DNA from: Wolbachia endosymbiont (group A) of Pogonocherus hispidulus
GTDB taxonomy: Bacteria > Pseudomonadota > Alphaproteobacteria > Rickettsiales > Anaplasmataceae
DNA: 64,000 nucleotides
Direction: 5' to 3'
Assembly: GCF_964028195.1 (NCBI RefSeq)
Contig: NZ_OZ034750.1
Span: forward strand, 1,302,001 to 1,366,000
Within the stretch, counting starts at the first letter, position 1, and each line of letters starts with the position of its first letter. Made by a program: the position numbers and the translations under genes. Shown here one piece after another: positions 1 to 9,166 of the stretch. A model generated the notes under the pieces. The model saw only the letters and a program-made list of their open reading frames with translations. It was not told where the DNA came from and searched no databases.

Positions 1-579
1 TCTTTTATGAATGGGGTGAAAGAAAAAATACCATTCTTAGGTAAAGATAAAAAAGAAGAGGATGAACCACCGCTCAGTGATGAAGAGATGGTAACAACGT
101 TCTTAAGTAAATCTTTATTTCCTATTATTGCTCTCACTACTGTAATATTATTAGGCAGCTTAAGCGGTCCAGTGTCAGTACTTGGTCTTTTTACCATCCC
201 TCATGTTATAGTAATAGGATTTGCTGTTTTTGGTCTTGCTGTTGCTGAATATAAGGCGGTAAAAGGTCTTTTTTCAAATGACAAAAAAGGTACTTTGTAT
301 AACCCTCATTCACGAGATGAAAAGGAAAGAAAAGAATGGGGTAATGAAATTAGCGATGGCATCAATAAAATTTTAGAAATCTCAGTCGAGAAGGCTAAAG
401 GGAGTGAGCAACCCACTTCTGTTTCTGAACAAATTTCCCAAGGAAAAGAAAAGAGTGAACAACAGCCTGTTCCTGAGCAAATTTCCCAAGGAAAAGAAAA
501 GAGTGAACAACAGCCTAATTCTATGTTTGAAAAAATTAGTGTTGGTCCGCTAGCTAAAAACACAGAGCAGCAAAGGTAA
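1..579 (+). CDS. Two-helix membrane protein with internal repeat, possibly 5'-partial
   Basis: I do not recognise this protein. The first ATG visible is at base 7 (190 residues), but the frame is open to the window edge, so the true start may lie upstream. A charged N-terminus is followed by two hydrophobic segments at about residues 39-58 and 61-80, then a hydrophilic, Lys/Glu/Gln-rich tail. The tail contains two copies of a 16-residue unit ending in KSEQQP. Two membrane spans with a long charged tail are common in Wolbachia-specific proteins, so an envelope or host-facing role is possible but only a guess. It converges on xthA, 45 bp away. Confidence 0.6.
   Translation, partial: SFMNGVKEKIPFLGKDKKEEDEPPLSDEEMVTTFLSKSLFPIIALTTVILLGSLSGPVSVLGLFTIPHVIVIGFAVFGLAVAEYKAVKGLFSNDKKGTLYNPHSRDEKERKEWGNEISDGINKILEISVEKAKGSEQPTSVSEQISQGKEKSEQQPVPEQISQGKEKSEQQPNSMFEKISVGPLAKNTEQQR
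426..521 (+). repeat. Two tandem 48-bp repeat units inside a CDS
   Basis: Two adjacent 48-bp units are almost identical at the nucleotide level (core tttcccaaggaaaagaaaag). They encode two copies of a 16-residue segment in the tail of the first membrane protein. The near identity points to recent slippage or duplication, and the copy number may vary between strains. Confidence 0.8.
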
Positions 580-624
580 GACTACTCAGGTTTGCCAAAA
601 GTGAATTGTGTAAGAGATCTGCTA

Positions 625-1404
625 TTATTCTATAACGCATACAACAGGAGTATGATCAGACGGGTTTTCTAGCTTACGCAATCTATCATCTATGTAGCAT
701 GTTTCCAATTTATCTACAGCTTGTGGTGATAATAGCATATAATCTATTCGCATTCCTTGATTATTTCTGAGTGAATTGCCTTGATAATGCCACCAAGTAA
801 ATTGTTGCAAATTTGGGTGAGATATTCTAAACGCGTCTTTAAACCCAAGATTCAAGACTGCTCTTAACTTCTCACGTTCTTTTATATGAAAGCACACTTG
901 GCCATTCAATAAATTTGAATCAAAAACATCAATTTCATCTAGTGCAACATTATAATCGCCAGCTATAATAGTTAACTCTTCATTCTTCAACAAAGTGCTC
1001 ATCCTTTCATATAGGTTATCAAAAAACTTGAGTTTATATTCAAATACATGAGAGTCCGGGCTTTGACCGTTTGGAACGTATACACTTCCTACCCTTACCT
1101 TATGATTGGTGTGTTTTATCACACATTCTATATAACGTGCTTCTTGATGACCTTCTACAATGTCAATTTTTAGTTTTTCCAGTATCGGATATTTAGATAA
1201 AACACAAACGCCATTTCTTGCAACTTGTCCATAGATAGCATATTCATATCCTAACTTTTCTATCTCTGCATAAGGAAATTGCTCTTCTGTACATTTTATC
1301 TCTTGCAGCAAAACTATATCTATCTGACTATCAACTATAAAACTACAAAGTTGGTTAACTCTTTTACGTATGGAGTTTACATTCCAAGTTGCAATCTTTA
1401 GCAT
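625..1404 (-). CDS. xthA: Exodeoxyribonuclease III
   Basis: AP endonuclease and 3'-5' exonuclease of base-excision repair. The 259-residue length is normal for the ExoIII/EEP family. Visible signature elements are TWNVNS at the N-terminus, LQEIK with the metal-binding Glu near residue 35, AGDYNVA in the middle, and SDHTPV with the catalytic Asp-His at the end. I choose the ATG at 1404 because MLKIATWNVN matches family N-termini; an in-frame TTG lies two codons upstream. The ATG overlaps the hemD stop codon by one base (TGATG), so the two genes are probably translationally coupled. Confidence 0.95.
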   Translation of the reverse strand: MLKIATWNVNSIRKRVNQLCSFIVDSQIDIVLLQEIKCTEEQFPYAEIEKLGYEYAIYGQVARNGVCVLSKYPILEKLKIDIVEGHQEARYIECVIKHTNHKVRVGSVYVPNGQSPDSHVFEYKLKFFDNLYERMSTLLKNEELTIIAGDYNVALDEIDVFDSNLLNGQVCFHIKEREKLRAVLNLGFKDAFRISHPNLQQFTWWHYQGNSLRNNQGMRIDYMLLSPQAVDKLETCYIDDRLRKLENPSDHTPVVCVIE

Positions 1405-2111
1405 CAGCAATCCTTATTAATTATATCAATTAAACTCTCCCCAGTAAGCAACCTCGATGTTATAATTCTTTTCCATTTGATTAACTTTAAACTATCAGCA
1501 ATGTTCTTACTCATAGTATATGCAACTGTATTATTCATCGCATGAGATAGCCCACTTTTTAGAACTAATGAACAAAATACCCTTGCTGTCTGTGAGGAAA
1601 AAAAAGCAACACCATCAATTTTACCATCCAACAGCAAATTTTTACACCTATTAGTTAGACTCCTTTTAATAATTGTTTTATAGAGTACAACTTCTCTTAC
1701 ATTAAAATCTTCTTCGGATAATCTCTTTTTTAGGTCACATGATACTTCTTGTCCTCTTATATATAAGAACTTTATTGCACTTGAATAGTGAGCTTTTATA
1801 AATGATATTAATCCATCAACATTACTGTCCGCTGATATTATATCAGAGAAACCTAAATCTTTTGCAGTCTGCATGGTTGAATTACCAACTGTAATAATCG
1901 GAAAGTCATCCACTTTGCATATTTGACTAAAAGCCTTTACACTGTTTTTACTTGTGGATATTACAACGTCAAATTCGTGCGCAGATATATCAGGATTTAA
2001 GTACTTTATTGTGAATACTGGTTCTATATAAACTTTGTATCCATACTTTCTCAATATATTTCTTGTATTGAACGAATCCAATAAAGGCCTCGTTAATAAA
2101 ATAGACTTCAT
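1404..2111 (-). CDS. hemD: Uroporphyrinogen-III synthase
   Basis: Cyclises hydroxymethylbilane to uroporphyrinogen III in heme biosynthesis. The 235-residue protein starts MKSILLTRPL, the usual start for the family, and shows the two-domain HemD pattern with VVISTSKNSV, GNSTMQTAKDLGF and GVAFFSSQTARVF. HemD sequences diverge strongly, so the call rests on these segments and on length. It is the first gene of a two-gene unit with xthA. Other heme genes in the window (hemJ, ctaA) lie elsewhere, in keeping with the scattered heme pathway of Rickettsiales. Confidence 0.88.
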   Translation of the reverse strand: MKSILLTRPLLDSFNTRNILRKYGYKVYIEPVFTIKYLNPDISAHEFDVVISTSKNSVKAFSQICKVDDFPIITVGNSTMQTAKDLGFSDIISADSNVDGLISFIKAHYSSAIKFLYIRGQEVSCDLKKRLSEEDFNVREVVLYKTIIKRSLTNRCKNLLLDGKIDGVAFFSSQTARVFCSLVLKSGLSHAMNNTVAYTMSKNIADSLKLIKWKRIITSRLLTGESLIDIINKDC

Positions 2112-2379
2112 TCTGATTTATTTCACTACCAGTAAAATAATATCCTTTATACATAAATTACTGAATAAAAACTTTTATTTTGATAGCTTGAGCAACTATT
2201 CAAGTAATTGATGTTGAAATGAGGATACTCAGTCCCCTATTTACCACTAAGCTTTAAATTCACTTATACTTTTTCAATGCTAATTACGTTGAACTCTTTT
2301 GAATGGCTTCCTTCAGTGGAATTATATAGCTAATATTCCTGTATAAGTCAATATAAGTTAATTTGTTAATATTTAGTAA

Positions 2380-2907
2380 TTAAGTTCTAACTGCCTCAGA
2401 ATTACCAGGATGACCAGGATGACCACCTTTGACGTTATTATTTTCTTCTATCTGTGGCTTACTAATCATAGTCCGAATGATATTAGTTGCCATAATAGCA
2501 CAACCTAAAATAAAAAAAGGTGTAGAAACAAAATAGATAACAGAAGACTCAAAAAGCGACATAGATGCAATACCTCCTATTAGAAATGAAACGCTGGATA
2601 CTATATCAAGATAGATCTTCGTTAATTTTTTTTGTCCAGGAGAGTTTTCTACACCAAGCTGCTTATTAAGCTCGCATTTTCGAAAGTGATCAGTACGTGA
2701 CCATGAATTTAAGCCAAGTGAAATTGCACTTAGTGTGATACTAAGAGCGGCAGAATGTACACTTAGCCCAGAAATATTAAAGACTAATGTTGCTATATAT
2801 CCAATAAAAAGGGCAGTAGATAGCGCAGTAACTAAGCGTTTCGAGTAAGTTCGTATTTTCTTTCTGTAAACAAGGCTCTCTTCCTCACAACTCATAAATT
2901 TAGACAT
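2380..2907 (-). CDS. Small four-helix membrane protein, unknown function
   Basis: 175 residues with no recognised family. After a short charged N-terminus there are hydrophobic segments at roughly residues 26-45, 50-68, 102-122 and 124-146, and then a hydrophilic tail ending in HPGHPGN. The start is the ATG at 2907; a second in-frame Met lies four codons later. It is a monocistron with its own promoter (attata at 2917 on the + strand) and lies beside tRNA-Leu. Arrangement of the spans suggests an inner-membrane protein. Confidence 0.6.
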   Translation of the reverse strand: MSKFMSCEEESLVYRKKIRTYSKRLVTALSTALFIGYIATLVFNISGLSVHSAALSITLSAISLGLNSWSRTDHFRKCELNKQLGVENSPGQKKLTKIYLDIVSSVSFLIGGIASMSLFESSVIYFVSTPFFILGCAIMATNIIRTMISKPQIEENNNVKGGHPGHPGNSEAVRT

Positions 2908-2916
2908 AGTAAATAT

Positions 2917-2945
2917 ATTATAGCATTAATTAATTCAACAAGCAA
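2917..2945 (-). promoter_or_regulatory. Sigma70-type promoter of the 175-aa membrane protein
   Basis: On the minus strand the sequence reads TTGCTT, 17 bases, then a perfect TATAAT, ending 10 bases upstream of the ATG at 2907. With so short a distance the 5' untranslated leader would be nearly absent, so a second start point is possible. Confidence 0.55.
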
Positions 2946-2960
2946 TATAAAAACTAAGAG

Positions 2961-3045
2961 TGCCCGAGAGAAGACTCGAACTTCCACAACTTAAAAAGTT
3001 ACTAGCACCTGAAGCTAGCGCGTCTACCAATTCCGCCACCCGGGC
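2961..3045 (-). tRNA. tRNA-Leu, anticodon CAG
   Basis: The minus strand folds as a complete 85-nt type II tRNA. The acceptor stem is GCCCGGG paired with CTCGGGC. The anticodon stem CTAGC/GCTAG holds the loop TTCAGGT with anticodon CAG, and there is a long variable arm. The T arm carries GTTCGAGTC. The discriminator base is A, and the 3' CCA is not encoded. The tRNA reads leucine CUG codons. Confidence 0.96.
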
Positions 3046-3107
3046 TTTTTATAGTTTACTATGTTAAAGTTAAATAATATACTTAAACAATTTTTAGTTC
3101 AAAGGTA

Positions 3108-4526
3108 ATGCCAAATCTAGATCAAATATTTTTCGCTCAAAACAATGTTAATATTAATAACGTATATAAAATAGTCAATAGCGCTTTGAGCAATAGCGAT
3201 GGTGGTGAGCTGTTTCTAGAATTTTGCCAGTCGGAGTCCCTAGTTTTTGATGACAACATATTAAAACACGTGGATTTGAATACCAGAAGGGGGTTTGGTT
3301 TAAGGTCTTTTTGTGAGGATAGTACATCTTTCGTTTGTTCTTCTGAGATTAGCGAAAAAGAAATTAGTAATGCTGCTTCTATGGTAAAAAGCTCAGTGTC
3401 TTTAAACAAGACAAATTCAATAAATTTAAACGAAGAGACAAAAAGCCTATATTCGAGGATTAACCCTATAAATGAAATGGATCTGAATTCAAAGATTAAA
3501 CTACTCAATGAGGTTAATGAGTATGTAAGGTCCAAAAATAACTGCGTGAAGCAAGTAAAAATAACTCTAAGTGGAGAATGGCAAGTTGTACAAATAATAA
3601 AGGGTGATCACAGATTAAGCGATATTAGGCCTCTGGTACGTTTTAATGTGTTAGTCATCGTAGAGAAAGATGGTCGAACCGAAAGAGGTTCTGCAGGGCA
3701 TGGTGGAAGGGACCCTTATAGTAAGTTTATTTCTGAGAAAAAGTGGAAAGAAGTTGCAAACCAAGCGTTAGAACAAGCACTGGTAAATCTTGAAGCAATT
3801 CCAACTCCAGCTGGAGAAATGACAGTCGTTTTAGGTCCAGGCTGGCCAGGAATATTGCTACACGAAGCCGTGGGTCATGGACTTGAGGGCGACTTCAATC
3901 GTAAAAAAGTCTCAGCATTTTCAAATTCTGTGGGTAAACAAGTAGCAGCTAGTGACATCACAGTAGTTGATGACGGAACTCTGCCTAATTTGCGTGGCTC
4001 TATCAGTGTAGACGATGAAGGCACTCCACCCAGTTATAATGTACTGATAGAAGATGGGATTCTCAAAGGATATATGCAAGACCATATGAATGCTAAACTC
4101 ATGGGTGTAAATCCAACTGGTAATGGTAGAAGGGAAAGTTATAAAGAAGTTACTATGCCGCGTATGACAAACACCTATATGCTGCCTGGAAAACATGCAC
4201 CGGAAGAAATAATATCTAGCGTAAAGAAAGGTCTGTATGCAGTAAATTTCGGTGGTGGGCAAGTTGATATAACGTCAGGGAAATTTGTTTTTTCATCTTC
4301 AGAAGCTTACTTAATAGAAAATGGTAAAATTACACAGCCAGTCAAAGGAGCAACACTAATTGGTGATGGGCCAACAGTGCTAAAAAAAGTATCCATGGTT
4401 GGCAACGACTTAAAGTTGGACCCCGGTGTTGGCACATGCTCAAAAGATGGACAAAATGTGCCCGTTGGAGTTGGTCAACCAACACTCAAAGTCGACACAA
4501 TAACTGTTGGTGGAACTGAGATATAG
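3108..4526 (+). CDS. tldD: Metalloprotease TldD
   Basis: Subunit of the TldD/TldE metallopeptidase, which processes unfolded or modified peptides in the cytoplasm. The 472-residue length is typical. The zinc-ligand motif HEAVGH is at residues 252-257, followed by the family segments GLEGDFNRKK, VVDDGTLP and GRRESYKE. The C-terminus ends in a glycine-rich block with DGPTVLKKV and VGQPTLKV. The ATG at 3108 gives the normal N-terminus. The gene is followed within 80 bases by a long dispersed repeat that carries its own promoter. Confidence 0.95.
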   Translation: MPNLDQIFFAQNNVNINNVYKIVNSALSNSDGGELFLEFCQSESLVFDDNILKHVDLNTRRGFGLRSFCEDSTSFVCSSEISEKEISNAASMVKSSVSLNKTNSINLNEETKSLYSRINPINEMDLNSKIKLLNEVNEYVRSKNNCVKQVKITLSGEWQVVQIIKGDHRLSDIRPLVRFNVLVIVEKDGRTERGSAGHGGRDPYSKFISEKKWKEVANQALEQALVNLEAIPTPAGEMTVVLGPGWPGILLHEAVGHGLEGDFNRKKVSAFSNSVGKQVAASDITVVDDGTLPNLRGSISVDDEGTPPSYNVLIEDGILKGYMQDHMNAKLMGVNPTGNGRRESYKEVTMPRMTNTYMLPGKHAPEEIISSVKKGLYAVNFGGGQVDITSGKFVFSSSEAYLIENGKITQPVKGATLIGDGPTVLKKVSMVGNDLKLDPGVGTCSKDGQNVPVGVGQPTLKVDTITVGGTEI

Positions 4527-4559
4527 ATAAGGGCTAAAACGAATTCCAGCGCATAACGC

Positions 4560-4582
4560 ACAATTGTACAAACATTGTAGCC
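4560..4582. repeat. Remnant end of the TGTACGAACATT inverted-repeat element
   Basis: The bases cacaattgtacaaacattg match the end of the inverted-repeat element seen intact in ldcA and near 62.7 kb, with two or three differences. A facing end (caatgttcatacagctatg) lies about 1 kb away near 5580-5600, so both may be relics of one composite insertion. Confidence 0.5.
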
Positions 4583-4603
4583 GTTATTCAAGTAGCCCGC
4601 AGA

Positions 4604-5090
4604 AACAAAAAACTTACTTGACAAACTCCGCCAGCCCCCTTATCATGAAACTGAAGCTATTTATTTATCTTCGCAATCTGTGCAGGTTAATGACAAAAAA
4701 CTTAGGGTATTTGGCGTCTCATGTTTAATTTTTCGCACTACGTGCATCGCATGTCTTTAAAAATTTCTAGGTTTTTACCTATATAAGCCGAAACGCGCTT
4801 ACAAAGCGTTTAAGACAGCAAAAAACGTCAAATTGACAAGGGAGAATTTGAATACTAGCTACTCTGGGTTTTCTTTGCCTTTTTTCCTGCTTAGTAAATT
4901 TCTTAAACACTTGCGGTGTAGGTTAGTTGCAAGTTAAAAGCAGCTAAATCGCTCTTAATCAAGCGTTTTAGAATAAAAAAAACGCCGATATTTTAGTACA
5001 TAGTAAATAGCCAACCACCACGGGGCTTCTTTTGCCTTTTTTTTTATTTGGTAAATTTCTTAAATATTTATGGCTAAACGACAACCGTCA
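4604..5090 (+). repeat. Long dispersed repeat LR, copy A
   Basis: About 490 bp, also present inverted at 45430-45922 (nearly identical) and 18838-19300 (diverged). It begins with TTGACA-N17-TATCAT, contains hairpin-prone stretches, and holds two internal sub-repeats that share an AAAAAACG block followed by a TTTGCCTTTTTT run. No reading frame is convincingly kept between copies: a 27-codon ORF starts at the ATG at 4644 in copy A, but longer frames are broken by stops. It lies just 3' of tldD in the same orientation. It may specify a short RNA; a non-coding relic of a mobile element is equally possible. Confidence 0.8.
4618..4646 (+). promoter_or_regulatory. Near-consensus promoter at the head of LR copy A
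   Basis: TTGACA at 4618-4623, a 17-base spacer, and TATCAT at 4641-4646 (5 of 6 matches to TATAAT). The same pair with the same spacing is kept in LR copies B and C. Transcription would start near 4653 and run into the repeat, away from tldD. Confidence 0.6.
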
Positions 5091-5570
5091 TCCCTGTAAA
5101 GGTCAAGTAATTCGTCATTCCGCTATGTGTTAGCGGATGAGATACCGCGGCGGTATGACGGTTCGCGGTGGTATGACGATAACCTCGTCATCCCGCTGCT
5201 TGTTAGCGGGATCTATGCTAAAAGATACCGCGAATGAATCGCGGTATGACGGTCTGCGGCGGTATGACGGTCCACGGTGGCATGACGGTTAAGTAATTCG
5301 TCATTCCGCTATGTGTTAGCGGATGAGATACCGCGAATGAATCGCGGTATGACGGTTCGCGGTGGTATAAGGAACCAGTGTCAGCTACTGGGATGACACC
5401 GTCATAAAAGAACCAGTGTTAGCTACTGGGATGACAAGAAAGGAGCACTGGGATGACAAAAAAAGGAGCACTGGGATGACAAAAAAAGGAGCACTGGGGT
5501 GACAGGAGAAGGGGCTACTCGGATGACAAGAAAGAGGCTACTTGGATGACATCTTTCTTCTTGGTATAAA
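5091..5570. repeat. Cluster of Wolbachia palindromic repeats and a short tandem array
   Basis: This gene-free stretch is packed with palindromes of three types. One is built on CCGCTA..TAGCGG, one on ATACCGCG..CGCGGTAT, and one on CCAGTG..CACTGGGATGAC. A block of about 45 bp (aagtaattcgtcattccgct and what follows) is present twice, near 5104 and 5291. From about 5436 to 5550 a unit of about 23 bp (ggagcactgggatgacaaaa) recurs four to five times with small changes. I see no gene here. Confidence 0.85.
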
Positions 5571-5761
5571 TTACTGTTATATCTCAATGTTCATACAGCT
5601 ATGCACGTTGCCGCATAGTGGATGAGCTCTAAGAGTATAGTTTTTACATAATAATATAATATTCTGTTCATAAATCAATGTTTCAACGTACAACAAGAAC
5701 ATTTTCATTGTGATTAAGATTTCTAGTATGTATATTAATAAATCTTGTTCTCAACTAAGCA

Positions 5762-6871
5762 ATGAAAGTAATAATTGTCATAATAATGTTATTGTGTAGC
5801 AGTTACACAATGGCAAGCGAGCGAATAAGTCTAGTGGATAAAAAACTATCTCAAGGATATGTAGCTCCAGTGCTTACAGAAGATAGCGTTATTTTATCAG
5901 ACAAGCACGGTGCTTTATATTCCTTTGATATTGATAACTCAAAGGCTATGAATTGGAAATTACACCTCTCACATAGGAAAAAAATTGGTAACATGAGCCT
6001 ATCGCATTATGAAAAAAATGTTTTCTTTATAGTGGATAACACTTTACACGCAATAGACGCAAAAACTGGCAAGATTGAGTGGGAAAAAGAATTGAGAGCT
6101 CCAGTAAGAGGGAAAGCAGCAGTAATAAATAATAAATTGGTAGTATTGACTATTGATAATTATCTGTACGTGTTTGATATAAAAGATGGCAGCTCCGTTT
6201 GGGCTTATCAGAACGGTATCAATGAGGTTCGAGGTTTGTATTCCATATCGCCAACAATTTCTAACGATAAAATAATAGCACCATTTTCAAATGGTGAGTT
6301 AATAGCTTTTAATGAAGACGGTAAAAAATTGTGGAGCCAAAAATTGGCTACAAACCTTTTGGATACACAGCTCACAGATGTAACTACTACACCGAGAGTG
6401 CTTGGCGATACTTTAATAGCTACAAATAATTCTTATATTTATGGTATTAACGTGAGATCAGGAAATATTTTATGGTCAAAGTCACTGCAAGTAAAAAGTG
6501 TATCAGACATTGAGTCATATTATAGTCCTCTTATTCCTGCAGAGAAACAAAAAGAAGGCGGAAGAATTTTTATAGTAACTGAAGATAATAAAATAATCGG
6601 CCTGGATATAAAAAATGGAGAAACAGTCTGGGCATCTGATTTAATAGAAAATACGCAATTGTTTGCTCCAATTGTGCATGCCCACACACTGTGGGTGACA
6701 AGCAATAAAGGTTCAATGCTTGCTTTTCCTGGATCTGAAAGTGCAGGAAAGGTAGTCAAAGTACCTGGTAATGTGTTTCACACTCCAGTGTTTACTCACG
6801 ATAAAATATATGTAACAACTGAGGGAAATGGTGTTTATTCTTTAGAAAATAGGTTTGTTCTTTATGATTGA
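5762..6871 (+). CDS. bamB: PQQ-repeat beta-propeller lipoprotein-like protein, BamB-like
   Basis: Probable outer-membrane assembly factor. The N-terminus has a hydrophobic signal peptide ending near ASERI (residues 1-20). The Cys within it lacks a clear lipobox, so lipidation is uncertain. The 369-residue body consists of PQQ-type blades with the repeated pattern ALDAKTGKIxWxKxL, for example DAKTGKIEWEKEL, DIKDGSSVWAYQ, NVRSGNILWSKSL and DIKNGETVWASDL. This fits the eight-bladed BamB propeller that supports BamA. The stop codon overlaps the start of lpdA by 8 bases, so the two are co-transcribed. Confidence 0.75.
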   Translation: MKVIIVIIMLLCSSYTMASERISLVDKKLSQGYVAPVLTEDSVILSDKHGALYSFDIDNSKAMNWKLHLSHRKKIGNMSLSHYEKNVFFIVDNTLHAIDAKTGKIEWEKELRAPVRGKAAVINNKLVVLTIDNYLYVFDIKDGSSVWAYQNGINEVRGLYSISPTISNDKIIAPFSNGELIAFNEDGKKLWSQKLATNLLDTQLTDVTTTPRVLGDTLIATNNSYIYGINVRSGNILWSKSLQVKSVSDIESYYSPLIPAEKQKEGGRIFIVTEDNKIIGLDIKNGETVWASDLIENTQLFAPIVHAHTLWVTSNKGSMLAFPGSESAGKVVKVPGNVFHTPVFTHDKIYVTTEGNGVYSLENRFVLYD

Positions 6872-8234
6872 TTATGACCTGATTGTTATAGGTGGTGGTC
6901 CAGGCGGTTATAAGTGTGCTATCGCTGCTGCAAAACTTGGATTGAAAGTTGCCTGCATAGATAAAAATAGCATTTTTGGTGGTACATGCCTCAGAGTTGG
7001 GTGCATACCTTCCAAAGCACTACTTCATTCTTCCTATCAGTATGCTCACACGAAAAATGATCTGTCGAAGCTTGGCATAAAAATTAAGGATGCAAGTTTC
7101 GATTTAAAAGAAATGCTAAGCTATAAGGACGCCAGAGTTCAGGAACTTGGAAAAGGTATAGAATATCTGTTTAACCTTCACAAAATCACTAAAATCAATG
7201 GGCTTGCTTCTTTTGATCAAGGCAATCTTGAAGTTTCAGTTGAAGGTAAGGTACTGAAGGCAAAAAATATAGTAATTGCAACCGGTTCTGACGTTATTTC
7301 TTTGCCAGGAATTAATATCGATGAGAAAAGTATTATTTCATCAACAGGTGCATTATCTTTAACTGAAGTACCAAAAAAACTTGTCGTAATTGGAGCCGGG
7401 GCAATAGGGCTTGAAATGTCTTCTGTATGGAGGAGGCTAGGGTCTGAAGTCACTGTAGTAGAATTTTTTGACAGAATCGCTGCAGCAATGGATGGAGAAT
7501 TAAGTAAGTCTCTACTTTCTAGTCTACAAAAACAAGGAATAAAATTTTTACTTAGCACTAAAGTTGAGGAGATAAAACAAAGTGGTAACTCTTTGAATGT
7601 GAAAGTTTGCTCTGTAAAAGATAATCAAACAAACACTATAGAGGCGGATAAGGTATTGGTGGCAGCAGGACGCAAACCATGCACTGAGGGTCTTGAAAAA
7701 ATAGAAAAAGATAATCGCGGTTTCGTTCAAGTTAACAACAGATATGAAACTAATGTGAAAGGAATATTTGCTATTGGTGATGTGATTGGTGGAGCAATGC
7801 TTGCTCATAAAGCAGAAGAAGAAGGAGTGGCAGTTGCAGAGATAATAGCAGGACAATTACCTCACGTTGATTATGAAATCATACCATCTGTCATTTACAC
7901 TCACCCTGCGGTTTCTTCGATCGGTAAAGCCGAAGAGGAACTCAAAAATGCTGGCCATAAGTACAAAGTTGGTAAATGTCAATTTGCTGCAAACGGCAGA
8001 GCAAAAATCACTGATGATGCTGAAGGATTCGTGAAAGTGCTGACTTGTAGCAGAGCAGATACAATACTAGGTGTGCATATCATAGGAGCATACGCTGATA
8101 CGCTAATCAACGAAGCAGCGGTTGCAATGGCATATGGTGCAGCAGCAGAGGATATATACAGAATTTGTCACTCTCATCCTGATATAAATGAAGCCTTTCG
8201 AGATGCGTGCATCGATGCTTTCTTTAAAAAATAA
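6864..8234 (+). CDS. lpdA: Dihydrolipoyl dehydrogenase
   Basis: E3 flavoprotein that re-oxidises lipoamide in the pyruvate and 2-oxoglutarate dehydrogenase complexes. Visible motifs are the FAD dinucleotide fold GGGPGG near residue 9, the redox disulfide GGTCLRVGCIPSK near residues 38-50, the NAD fold VIGAGAIGLE, the second FAD site AIGDV, and the active-site HSHPDINE at the C-terminus. The 456-residue length is normal. I choose the ATG at 6864 (MIDYDLIVIGGG); a TTG lies three codons upstream. The start lies inside the end of bamB. The E1-alpha partner pdhA is at 39.4 kb. Confidence 0.95.
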   Translation: MIDYDLIVIGGGPGGYKCAIAAAKLGLKVACIDKNSIFGGTCLRVGCIPSKALLHSSYQYAHTKNDLSKLGIKIKDASFDLKEMLSYKDARVQELGKGIEYLFNLHKITKINGLASFDQGNLEVSVEGKVLKAKNIVIATGSDVISLPGINIDEKSIISSTGALSLTEVPKKLVVIGAGAIGLEMSSVWRRLGSEVTVVEFFDRIAAAMDGELSKSLLSSLQKQGIKFLLSTKVEEIKQSGNSLNVKVCSVKDNQTNTIEADKVLVAAGRKPCTEGLEKIEKDNRGFVQVNNRYETNVKGIFAIGDVIGGAMLAHKAEEEGVAVAEIIAGQLPHVDYEIIPSVIYTHPAVSSIGKAEEELKNAGHKYKVGKCQFAANGRAKITDDAEGFVKVLTCSRADTILGVHIIGAYADTLINEAAVAMAYGAAAEDIYRICHSHPDINEAFRDACIDAFFKK

Positions 8235-8236
8235 TT

Positions 8237-9166
8237 GTGGACCTCGGTTCAATCATTGAAAAATGGTATGAGTGGCTGAGGTGCAACAGATCTTATTCAC
8301 CAAACACTTTAGAGTCATACATGAGGGACTTGAAGGATCTTATAAGTTTCCTAAATACTCACATTGGTGGAGAAGTAAATGTCGGCACTTTGGAAAAATT
8401 GAGCGTACCTGAGTTAAGAAGTTGGCTTACCTCTCGTTACGCAAGAGGTGTAAACGCAAGATCCAACACTCGAGCACTCTCAGTAATCAGAAATTTTTTC
8501 AAGTACATAAAAAACAACTACAATATAGACAATGAAGCTGTATTTTCCTTGTCAAGGCCAATTCAGAGAAGAACTCTGCCCAAAGCATTATCAATACCTG
8601 ATATAAAAACTTTGGTGAAAGAAATGAAATTATCTGACTTGAGCGAACCTTGGGTGGTAAAAAGAGAAATTGCAATTATCGTCCTGCTATATGGTACAGG
8701 CTTAAGAATCAGTGAAGCGTTGAACCTTGGGGTTAGTGATATTAACAATGAAAGTTTAATAGTAACAGGTAAGGGAGATAAACAAAGGCAGGTATTCATT
8801 CTTCCGGTAGTAAAAAAATGTATACAGGAATATGTAAAAGCCTGTCCTTATCTTGGCATTAATAATGAAACACAATATCTTTTTTTGGGAGTAAGAGGAA
8901 AAAAATTGGGAAGAACTTATGTGGCCAATCGTTTGCAGAAAATAAGGAGAATGTTAAATTTACCAGAAATTTTATCTCCACATGCATTTCGTCATAGTTT
9001 TGCTACTCATTTGCTTCAGGAAGATATTGACATAAGATCAATACAACAACTGCTTGGCCATTCAAGCCTGGAAACCACCCAGGTTTACACTCACCTCAAT
9101 TATCAAGATGTTTTTAACATGTATAAGAATTTTCAACAGAGTTTGGAGAAGAAATCAAAACCTTAA
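8237..9166 (+). CDS. xerC: Tyrosine recombinase XerC/XerD type
   Basis: Site-specific recombinase that resolves chromosome dimers at dif. The 309-residue length fits. The N-terminal SAM-like core-binding domain spans about residues 5-100. The catalytic domain shows Arg157 in GTGLRISEAL, Lys in TGKGDKQRQV, His249-Ala-Phe-Arg252 in HAFRHS, His275 in LGHSSLETT and the nucleophile Tyr284. The start is a GTG two bases after the lpdA stop, so the gene is probably part of the bamB-lpdA-xerC transcript. XerC rather than XerD is assigned by general resemblance only. Confidence 0.85.
   Translation: MDLGSIIEKWYEWLRCNRSYSPNTLESYMRDLKDLISFLNTHIGGEVNVGTLEKLSVPELRSWLTSRYARGVNARSNTRALSVIRNFFKYIKNNYNIDNEAVFSLSRPIQRRTLPKALSIPDIKTLVKEMKLSDLSEPWVVKREIAIIVLLYGTGLRISEALNLGVSDINNESLIVTGKGDKQRQVFILPVVKKCIQEYVKACPYLGINNETQYLFLGVRGKKLGRTYVANRLQKIRRMLNLPEILSPHAFRHSFATHLLQEDIDIRSIQQLLGHSSLETTQVYTHLNYQDVFNMYKNFQQSLEKKSKP

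Noticed and set aside
5091..5570. Possible CRISPR array
   Set aside because: Repeats are palindromes of several types with irregular spacing and no unique spacers of constant length; no cas genes are nearby.
5780..5830. Lipobox in the BamB-like protein
   Set aside because: The Cys in the hydrophobic N-terminus is preceded by Met-Leu-Leu without the small residue required at -1, so lipidation is not supported.
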